64,000 bases of DNA from Triatoma infestans (Eukaryota > Arthropoda > Insecta > Hemiptera > Reduviidae). Of this stretch, positions 56,375 through 64,000 are shown piece after piece. The notes under the pieces were generated by a model. The model had not been told where the DNA came from. It saw nothing but the letters and a program-made list of their open reading frames with translations, and did no database searches. A program made the translations under genes and the position numbers. The stretch spans positions 62,001 to 126,000 of the forward strand of contig JAAEAF010002550.1 of the NCBI GenBank assembly GCA_011037195.1, read 5' to 3'. Position 1 is the first letter of the stretch; every line of letters starts with the position of its first letter.

Positions 56375-57365
56375 AAAAAAAAATTTGGTCTGAAACACTC
56401 ACACAACTTTCTCTTACTCCAGTTTTCAAAATTGTACCTAATTGACAAATTTTATGGTTTGTGTACCAAATTTGATGAAATTCGTTTTTTAGTTCGTCGA
56501 AAACGGAAAAAAATGTTCAGTAATAGCGCACTTCCGGTTTACTAATTTTTTTTGAAACTGGGAATTTTTGCCATCTATTTATTTCTAATTAATTTTGTTT
56601 GGATGATAGAACTGTATAATCAATTACGATAGTATTTTAGAGAAAAACATAACCCTACACAATCCCCCAAAAGCCCCTTTTAAATGACTCTACCTGGAGA
56701 AATGTTTCAAATAAAAGTTGTATCTTTCTATATGTGTAGTTCACATTCTCAGTTTAAAGAAAATCGTTGGAACCGTTTTCGAGAAAATACCAGAAAACTG
56801 AAAAATTCATTTCAATAAAAACGCACTTCCGGGCATCAGAATTTTTTCCAATTCGGAATTTCAACAATATATTAAATTCTAATTAATATTATTTAGCTGA
56901 TAAAATTGTGTAATAAACTGAAATAGCACTTTAGAGGACAACCCACCACTCCCTCCCCTAAAAGTGCCCTAAATGCAATCCCGCAAAAATGTTTCAAATA
57001 AAAATTGTAGATCATTGTATGTGTAGTTGATATAATAAGTTTGAAGAAAATCGTTGGAGCCATTTTGGGGAAAAAAATGCAATAAATTGAAAAAAAAACA
57101 TTTAATAAAGTGGTACTTCCGGTTGAGCAATTTTGACCGCTGACCTAGTGTCAGATGCCATGATGATACCTAAACGGAATATTAAGTTTGAACTTTCTAC
57201 AATTTTTCGTTTTTGAACTTTGCTACTCACATACACACACAGAGACCATTTGCTAAAAACCACTTTTTTGGGATCCCAAAACGGATATTTCCGGTGAAAA
57301 CTCGATATAGAAAATTTGGCACGATTACAACACTTCCTCTTAACTAGGGAGTAAGAGAAAGTAAA
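56375..57365 (-). mobile_element. HINE-like repeat, copy J (near complete)
   Basis: It opens TTTGGTCTGAAACACTCACA and CTTTCTCTTACTCC (56408). Core monomers start at CGCACTTCCGGTTTAC (56526), CGCACTTCCGGGCATC (56821) and TACTTCCGGTTGAGC (57112), i.e. about 290-bp spacing. Then come GATGCCATGATGATACC, AATTTTTCGTTTTTGAAC, a short ACACACACAGAG tract, AAAACGGATATTTCC, CACGATTACAACACTTCC and the hairpin CTCTTAACTAGGGAGTAAGAG before AAAGTAAAA. Confidence 0.85.
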
Positions 57366-58430
57366 AAACGTGATCTTCTCAAAAGTTCTTACACCATCCA
57401 TATTGAAAAATTTTCTTGGGATAATTGATTTTGCGGGGGGATCTGGGAAAACGTTAAGCTCCAAAGTGATGTTGTAGGAAAACAAGAAAAAAAAGTAAAA
57501 CAAAAAAGAAATTTAAATCCAAATAAAGCAAAAACAGAATCAAATATAAAATTCATCCCTTGATATTGCTTTATAATGCAATAAAAAATTAAAAATTTTT
57601 TTTTTTGCATAAATATTCATTCCATGTTAAAACAGTGGGTTTATTATTAATCCCAGTTAATAATTTTTTAGTGGAAATATCTCTGGTAATTTTTTTTAGA
57701 CCGACTTACAAAAATTAAATTAAATACCGCCGTATTTATTCTCTTGGAATATTTATTGTGTTTTATTTTGGAATTTCATTCAAAAATTTATTTAATATAA
57801 ACAAGGATAATATTTAGTAAATATAAATATAAAACTCTCTATGAGAATAATATTCTTTTTTTTTTATAAAAACATTTTAATAAAAGGTCCAAAGTGGATA
57901 TGTTTTTTTTTTTAAGTGTAACACATATTTTTTATTTAATTTTATTTAATTAAATTAATAATAACAAAGAGGAAATATTGGACTAATTTTTACATATTTT
58001 TGATTAAAGAGATAAAAATTAAATATAAGTGTTTTATGATGTTAATAACAAAAATATAACCAAACCTTAATTAAAAAAAAAAAAAAAAACTTACGTCGCA
58101 AAATTATATGTAATCAAGTAATTACATTATAAATAAAGTCGCAAAATACTAATAGATTAAATAATGCTACCATGAATGGGAACTGTGATTGTCTCACTGA
58201 CTTCAAGAGCCGGCAGACAAGTTATAGCCGAAGAGATATGTCTGTGTGGCGGTTTTTTTAGACTGTTAACCGGCCATGACTAATCTACAGCATCACCTAT
58301 TTCGGATAGGGATTGTCCAATAGTCCTATCTACACCTTATGCCCAACTGACGAGATGACAGGTCAAAATATATCATCGAGATTTGCCCCGTATAATGAGG
58401 TATGAAAAGGAGAGAAATTGGGTTTGAGAG
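57366..58430. other. AT-rich spacer, no gene recognised
   Basis: Low-complexity A/T sequence with no supported feature. Confidence 0.5.
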
Positions 58431-59465
58431 AGTTAAATAAACTGGAAGTAATGCTGACTTCTGTATAATAAGGAAAGCAAAACAAACTGCCTGGACTTTT
58501 CAAGTAATGTATAAAATGGTAGTGAGAGGTTTAGTGTGAGAAAAAGGTTGTAGACGCGTTGTGACTGCTGTGTAATAGGATTCAAAGAGAGGGATTCATA
58601 GCAGAGAAAGAGAGCCAAGGACCAATAACAGGACCATTCTCTCGGACTAGAATGGGAGAAACTGCATAAATACAACGACGGAAGATATTATATAGAGAGT
58701 TCACTCAGCAGTCACTACGCAATATAATGGTTATGATGAAGGAGAGAAAATGGTTTGGTTTGAATGAACAAACTACAAGTGAAGTTGAACACTGTATAAT
58801 TTAAAAGCAACACTGACTGCCTGGACTCTACACTAAAATATATACAATCGATGTGAGAGGTAAAGGTTGACGACGCATAGTGACTGTTGAGTGAACTCTC
58901 TTTGGATCCATAGCAGAAAAAAAGAGACAAAAATGATACGACCACTCTCTCGGACTAGAGTGGGTGAAACTGCATAAATACAGCGACGGGAGATATTATA
59001 TGGAGAGTTCACTCAGCAGTCACTACGGGTCACAATCTTTACCTCTCATTACCGTTCTATATATTTTAGTGCAAAGTCCAGGCAGTCAGTGTTGCTTTTA
59101 AATTATACAGTGTTCAACTTCACTTCTAGTTTGTTCATTCAAACAAAACCATTTTCTCTCCTTCATCATAACCATTATATTTCGTAGTGACTGCTGAGTG
59201 AACTCTCTATATAAAATCTCCCGTCGCTGTATTTATGGAGTTTCTCCCATTCTAGTCCGAGAGAATGGTCCTGTCATTTTTGGCTCTCTTTCTCTGCTAT
59301 GGATCCCTTTCTTTGGATCCTATTACACAGCAGTCACAACGCGTCCACAACCTTTACTCACACAAAATCTCTCACTACCATTTTATACATTACTTGAAAA
59401 GTCCTGGCAGTTTGTGTTACTTTCCTTATTATACACTGTACAGTATTACTTGCAGTTTATTTAAT
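58431..59465. repeat. 1-kb quasi-palindrome built from LTR-like units
   Basis: Arms of about 430 bp (58431-58880 and 59030-59465) are inverted copies with roughly one change in ten, around a 150-bp centre. TTCACTCAGCAGTCACTACG occurs at about 58698 and 59008, and inverted at about 59181. CTCGGACTAGA.TGGG.GAAACTGCATAAATAC, a TATA-type core, occurs at 58640 and 58948 (plus) and 59228 (minus), and a GTCCAGGCAG-type box occurs near 58490, 58840 (minus), 59080 and 59400 (plus). The units resemble the LTR candidate at 7588-7995. I see no coding motif; the mirrored short frames are by-products. Confidence 0.8.
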
Positions 59466-59499
59466 TCTCTCATACCACTCCAGCCTACAGATTATGCTA

Positions 59500-60458
59500 C
59501 ATACGAGGCATGTCCAGTAAGTAAGTGTACTGAATTTTTGTAGGTTACAACAATTTTTATTTGAACAAAAAAATTACCTGGTTACATTAGTACATATGTA
59601 AGCTATTATTCGACATAGTTACCATTCCTCTCAATGCAGGTGGTGAACCGGGGTATTAATTTTTTGATGCCTTCCTCGAAGTAGTTTCCTGCCAACCCCT
59701 TCGTCCACTTCTCCACCTCCCCTTCACATCCTCGTCGGTTGAAAACCTTTTTCCACCCATGTGCAGCTTCAGGGAGGTAAAGAGATAGTAATTTGAAGAA
59801 GCTAGGTCAGGAGAATGCGCGGGATGGTTCAGGACATCCCATTTAAACGAGGCAGCAGTTCCTGCGTGGCGTTGGCCGTGTGTGGTCTGGCACTGTCATG
59901 CTGCAGACAGACTCCCTTTGTCAGCATGCCTCTCCTTTTGTTTGAATAGCCCTCCACAATTTTTTTATGGTCTCACAGTATCTTGCAGAGTTGATGGTCT
60001 CCCCTTGAGGCTTATATTCAATTAAAATTATGCCTTGACAGTCCCAAAACACGGATGCCATGATTTTCATGGCTGAAATAGTGGTTTTGAACTTTTTGGC
60101 GGAGGGTGAAGAGGTGTGGCGCTACTGTTGAGACTGCCTTTTGGTTTCAGGTGTGTAGTGTGCAACCCAAGTTTCATCTCCAGTAATGATGGAGCGGAGA
60201 AATTCATCTCCATGGAGTTTGTAGCGTCTCAAAAACTCTTGCCCGGCCTCCACTCGATTCAACTTGGCGGGAGATTGGATTGACATTTTTCACGAAACGT
60301 ATTGTCGCGTCGACAGTTCTCAACGTACTGACCTCGAACCGGTCTCGTTGCGGAGGGGAGGAATCAGGCTACACGACAGTGTAGCCAATATGTCGAAAAC
60401 AAAATCCCTCCGGCCGTGAGAGCCTCAGTACACTTACTTTCTGGACATGCCTCGTATG
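59500..60458 (-). mobile_element. mariner element with TIRs, transposase broken and N-terminus missing
   Basis: Inverted repeats CATACGAGGCATGTCCAG.AAGTAAGTGTACTGA (over 30 bp, one mismatch) lie at 59500 and, inverted, at 60458, with TA on both sides. The minus strand encodes NRVEAGQEFLRRYKLHGDEF, ITGDETWVAHYTPETKRQS (first catalytic Asp, about 60190), FWDCQGIILIEYKPQGETIN and a frameshifted version of the HD.ARPHTA block (second Asp, about 59890), then EAAHGWKKVFNRRG and the C-terminal NGNYVE. The helix-turn-helix half is absent and the frame is interrupted. At 959 bp it is shorter than an intact mariner. Confidence 0.9.
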
Positions 60459-60460
60459 TA

Positions 60461-61839
60461 ACCGCCCCTTTATAGATGCTGAGGAATTATATGGTCAACA
60501 TTCTATTGTTGTAGTAAAATATTGAATAGAATATGAAATTCCTGAAATTTCCTGAATGATTATTTCTATACTTCATGTTGTAATATTATGTTTTTTGTAT
60601 GGGGGGAGGGGTAAATTAAATTAAATTAAATATATGAATTAATAATTCATTATTATAATTATAATTTGGAATCTTTTCAAAAGGGATTTCGTGAGGTCCT
60701 GTGTTTACCTGAATCTATGAGGGATAATAAATAAGCAAACGAATAAACATAAAATTAGAAATATAATATGCAATTCAAAATTAAATACAGTCTACATAAT
60801 TAAAAATCATCAATCTATCATATCAAAATCTCATTCTTTAAATAATAATAATAATAATAATAATACTAAGCAACAATTATGATACTTTGATAAACTTACA
60901 ATCTTAAAAGTGTTTGACTTGAAGTGGTTGGGCTTTGAATCTCGTATAGCACTTTAAACACATATATCAATCGACAATGAGCACTCTTTCCTGAACCACA
61001 AAAATTTTGATCCACCCTATTTGAGGCTCTACATATATATAATCCCTCCCTCTATTCAAGAGAGAAAGGAAGGAAAAATTCCCTGTTATTATAACTAAAG
61101 GTATTCTACCTTTCTAACTGTCCCTCATTGTTTCATCCAACTTTCGAAAAAACCTAATCTTGAAATTGTACTAAGTAACATTAAGTAATATTAAATACAT
61201 TTGAACTAATATATTTTACTTAATTCTAAAATCATTTCTTCCAAGGTAGATAGATACATTACAATGTATTAATTCACATAATTAGATGAATCACTTGTAT
61301 TTACAACGTTCTTGGAGGAAAAAAATATTCAGTTTGAAGAGGAGATTCTGTCAGATTTCTAAACTTTCAATTTAATTTTCGATTCCATCAGCTAGTAATA
61401 ATAACATTAAATGCAGCAAAATTCTTAGAAACAATTATAACTTTAAGGTAAATTGGTCAACAATACTGTGCAAAAAAAAATTCAGTACGAGTAAAATCCT
61501 GGTAGTTTTTCATATCAGACTTTATTTGCCTTTCTTTTATCAATAAAAAAAAAGGCAAATTGGCACTGATTGGACTTAATTCAACATGTCACTAGCAATT
61601 GTTTCCTACGTTTTATAAATAAAACTATTGAATTTTGTTCGTATAAATTAATCAAAATAAAAAAAATAATCCGAAAAAAGGAATTAAGCCTATAGAAAAA
61701 AAAAAAACCCGCCGTGTTGGAAAATATCAAAGAATAATTACTTAATGGTTAATAAAATTAGTAATGAGAGGAAATAGTTACAATAGTTGTATATGTTAAT
61801 GAAGATTCTCGACCGATCTAATAACAACTAAAGGAGATC
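60461..61839. other. AT-rich spacer with (AAT)n
   Basis: (AAT)n at about 60842-60866. No gene or repeat family recognised. Confidence 0.5.
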
Positions 61840-62262
61840 TCGAGGAGCGGTCAATAAAATGTACACTTTTTTTAAATCTTTTCCAACGTTTCGACAAATT
61901 TATTGTCTTCTTCAGGGATCTGTACAACAATCAAACAAAAAAGAATAATAATAATAGTAATCACCATAATCTAAATATAGATAATAATAATAAAGAAATA
62001 GTTTGGGACAATTATTAAATAGAAGACAAATACAAAACAAAACAAACAACAAAATTTTTAAAACTACTTACAAAGATAAAAAAAATTGTTAATCGGTGTT
62101 GGATATATTTTCCATAAAACAAACTAAACTCAAATTATGTAATAAACAGAGAGAGTTACTAACTATATGAGCTACATCATCAGAAATGAAGGTATGTGGT
62201 AGATGAAGAGGTTATTAGAAGGTAGTATTCGGGAGTGGGGGATGGAAAGGAAAAACCAAGTC
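61840..62262 (-). mobile_element. 3' region of a Penelope-like element
   Basis: Downstream of the GIY-YIG frame (minus sense) lie AT-rich sequence, the hammerhead-like block (61882-61918), and TTGACCGCTCCTCGAGATCT at about 61854-61835, which resembles the outer part of the inverted arms at 40938-41226. This is the position and content expected for a Penelope pseudo-LTR. Confidence 0.6.
61882..61918 (-). ncRNA. Hammerhead ribozyme-like motif in the Penelope 3' region
   Basis: Minus sense: stem I TCC (61918-61916) pairs with GGA (61884-61882). Core CTGAAGA (61915-61909) fits the consensus. One extra A follows, then stem II GACAA/TTGTC with loop TAAAT and GAAA (61892-61889). Stem III is AC/GT without a loop (61889-61886), and T at 61885 is an allowed cleavage base. 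The extra base between the core and stem II recurs in all the motifs of this window. Confidence 0.55.
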
Positions 62263-63336
62263 TTATGATGGATGGGAATTTCCAGGACGGGGGTTTAGGA
62301 TACTGTTGTAGATGATTGACAAGTTGTTTGTGTCCGTCCTATAATTGATTGAAGTTGTGTGTTTTTTAATGTTTATCATTTCTAAAATGTTTCTTTTTTT
62401 CTTGTTAGTGTTGGTCGCAAGAATTGTAGGGTTGTCATAGTCAAAGTTGTGGTTAAGTTCAATATGATGTCTTGTGAGGGCGGTAGTCGTGTCGTTGTAT
62501 TTTTTAACTTTGCAATCGTATTCGTGTTGGTATAGTCTTTTTTTTAAATACTGTGAAGTCTGTCCAATGTATGTGGCTGGGCATTGTTTACAGTCAATTT
62601 TGTAAATTAAATCAGAACATTGAGTAATAGGAGTCGAATCTTTAAGTCTAGTAAACATCTTTTGACAAGTATTGGAACTTCTGTGTGCCACAGAGATGTT
62701 GTAAGTCCGAAAGATTTTTGCAATTTTTTCGGATAGATTTTTAATGTAAGGAATGGAGATATAAGTGCAAGGTGATTGTGAGGAATGTGTAGGAGACTGT
62801 AATCTAGTTATGTTGGTGTTATTGGAGGTAAAGTGATTAGTGACTTCGGTAAGGATATTTTTTATAATATGGGTGGGATAGCTATTATTTTTAAATATGG
62901 TGGTAAGTAATAGTTTGTTTTGGTCAATAAAAATTGTATTCAAAAGTTTCCATAGACAGGGTATACGAAGAAAGATGTGGTGCAAGCTGTCTTTAACTTT
63001 GATGCAGAATTTACAATATTCTTCTAGGTTTGTGGTATACCTGCTGCCTTTATAGTAAATGATTGCTTTCTCTGAGGAAGATACTCTCAGTTGGCTTATT
63101 ACACGAATAAATTGAAAAGAGAGGTTGAATGATAAATACGAATTGTACTGTCTGTTAGTAATTAAGTTTTTATATTGAGGATTATAGGAAGATGCAGCGA
63201 CTCTATCCAGGTCTAATTTATGTAGATAGATTATATATTGATTTAGAATTTTAGATTCAAATTTGTTTAACAAAGCTATGTCCTGTTGCACCCACAACCA
63301 ATACAATTTAGTATACTTCGTAATTGTAAGGCCCAA
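62263..63336 (-). CDS. Chimeric ORF: LINE-type zinc motif fused to a Penelope GIY-YIG endonuclease
   Basis: At 357 codons this is the longest open frame in the window and has no internal stop. Residues about 70-130 (FQFIRVISQLRVSS, YYKGSRYTTNLEEYCKFC, DSLHHIFLRIPC) form a CX2C...H...C zinc motif (C108, C111, H119/H120, C127) like those at the C-termini of non-LTR retrotransposons. From about residue 141 the sequence becomes Penelope-like: FKNNSYPTHII (end of RT thumb), IPYIKNLSEKIAKIFR (195-210), SNTCQKMFTRLKD, then the GIY-YIG nuclease with YKIDCKQCPATYIGQT (Y245, zinc Cys249/Cys252, Y256-I-G258), R267, H271, H290 and E319. The Penelope RT is missing. A chance in-frame junction of two truncated elements is the simplest reading; expression is unknown. 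Confidence 0.7.
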   Translation of the reverse strand: MGLTITKYTKLYWLWVQQDIALLNKFESKILNQYIIYLHKLDLDRVAASSYNPQYKNLITNRQYNSYLSFNLSFQFIRVISQLRVSSSEKAIIYYKGSRYTTNLEEYCKFCIKVKDSLHHIFLRIPCLWKLLNTIFIDQNKLLLTTIFKNNSYPTHIIKNILTEVTNHFTSNNTNITRLQSPTHSSQSPCTYISIPYIKNLSEKIAKIFRTYNISVAHRSSNTCQKMFTRLKDSTPITQCSDLIYKIDCKQCPATYIGQTSQYLKKRLYQHEYDCKVKKYNDTTTALTRHHIELNHNFDYDNPTILATNTNKKKRNILEMINIKKHTTSINYRTDTNNLSIIYNSILNPRPGNSHPS

Positions 63337-63483
63337 TTGTATTTAATTTCATTATTCTGAGACTTGTCGAGCAGCAGTAACTTTCTGAAGCAAATTTTGA
63401 GAGAAAAAAAAAAAAATCTGGACTGAGAGCAGAGTGAGAGTCGATTTTCTCTATTTCCATAAACTTTTGAAGAATTGCTAGTC

Positions 63484-63525
63484 CTGCGCGCTACCACTTA
63501 GCTAATCCCTTCCTTCTCCCTTGGG
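63484..63525 (-). repeat. tRNA-like head, fragment (fourth copy)
   Basis: The minus strand reads GGAAGGGATTAGCTAAGTGG then TAGCGCGCAGGA, the A-box half of the tRNA-like cores at 2579 and 3221. The B-box half is absent. Confidence 0.5.
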
Positions 63526-64000
63526 TTACGCCAATTAACTAGGGACGGAGACCCTAGTTTGTGTACTGTGTTTGTCCTTGCCTGTTAAGAGAAGATTGTA
63601 TGTAGTGTAAGTATATTGTTTACTATACTGATGAAATGCATGGACTACTGAGCTAATCTTCTAGTAACTGCTTGCAACTTACACCCCTTGCAGGTTTCAA
63701 ATAAATAGGTATTTTATGTGTAAATATAGTGTACTTATTTTGAAGAAAATCGCAAACAAGTGAATTGAGACCATTCAGTAAAGTCGCAGTTTTTGTGCGA
63801 AATCATCGTGTCAGATGCGTTGGTGATATCTAGACGGGGAATACTTAAAAGTTTGAAGTTCCTGTGATATCTTTCGTTTTTGTGTTATTTTTTTTTTTTC
63901 ACACAGACTTCAGGACACATACCACACATATACACACATACATATATGCAGATCATTGGCTACAAACATACTTTCGTAATCGTGGGGGGAAGGGGGAAGG
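63526..64000 (-). other. Spacer ending in a diverged HINE-like piece
   Basis: From about 63735 the order GAAGAAAATCGCAAACAAGTG, CATTCAGTAAAGTCGCAG, CATCGTGTCAGATGCG.TGGTGATATC.AGACGG, TTTCGTTTTTGTG and a run of ACACA-rich sequence mirrors the distal part of the HINE-like family, minus orientation, running off the window end. TTGCAACTTACACCCCTTGC at 63674 resembles a stretch near 30366. No gene. Confidence 0.45.

Noticed and set aside
58433..59543. Paired similar proteins on opposite strands
   Set aside because: They mirror each other because the DNA is an inverted repeat of LTR-like units; no domain is recognisable.

Overview
The window looks like a gene-poor, AT-rich stretch of an animal nuclear genome, most likely an arthropod and probably an insect. 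I infer this from the mix of non-LTR retrotransposons (RTE-like, Jockey, R1, I-like and CR1/L2-like), Penelope-like, Helitron, mariner and Merlin-type remains, the very AT-rich spacers and the many microsatellites. I cannot name the species. No bacterial-type operon, rRNA gene, CRISPR array or complete host gene is visible. The only non-transposon coding-like stretch is a short unrecognised open segment at 23420-23662.

The content is layered mobile DNA. About ten copies of one repeat family are scattered at 4042-6400, 14503-16456, 21128-22130, 24462-25388, 47628-49010 and 56375-57365, with a divergent member at 53330-53690. Each full copy has subterminal inverted repeats (ACTTTCTCTTACTCC and its complement), an AC/GT microsatellite, tandem core monomers of about 275-290 bp and a terminal hairpin. 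This organisation resembles non-autonomous Helentron-type elements (HINEs). Non-LTR fragments lie between the copies: the RTE-like element at 26150-29800 (endonuclease plus RT, minus strand), RT fragments at 1-775, 17120-17470, 18236-20480 and 51895-53322, RNase H-bearing 3' ends (11412, 17571, 31208, 32940, 34205, 47796, 54738), an R1-type fragment (42075-43320) and Jockey fragments (27143-27713, 49340-50640). Nearly all carry stops and frameshifts.

Several insertions are datable by nesting and target-site duplications. These include a 180-bp SINE with a 15-bp duplication (6739-6918), a Jockey fragment (9-bp duplication) and a 98-bp LINE tail (14-bp duplication) inside the RTE element, an I-like 3' end with a 10-bp duplication (54738-55725), and solo LTRs at 29801-30288 (5-bp duplication) and 43324-43721 (4-bp duplication). 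DNA transposons include two mariner relics with TA sites (39912-40790, 59500-60458), a Merlin/ISXO2-type transposase relic (38195-39480), a Helitron 3' end with hairpin and CTAG terminus (31909-32765) and an unclassified TIR element (44814-45916).

The most interesting material is a set of Penelope-like pieces. Inverted pairs at 40938-41226, 50028-50381 and 54068-56190, and the 3' region of a GIY-YIG element (61840-63336), carry hammerhead-ribozyme-like motifs (CTGANGA, stem II, GAAA, a tiny stem III ACGT/ACCGGT, a cleavable UC/UU, and a short complementary stem I). The longest open frame in the window (357 codons, minus strand, 62263-63336) joins a LINE-type zinc motif to a Penelope GIY-YIG nuclease domain. 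A 1-kb quasi-palindrome built from LTR-like units lies at 58431-59465. Nothing here suggests genes acting together; the region reads as a transposon graveyard with a few younger insertions.
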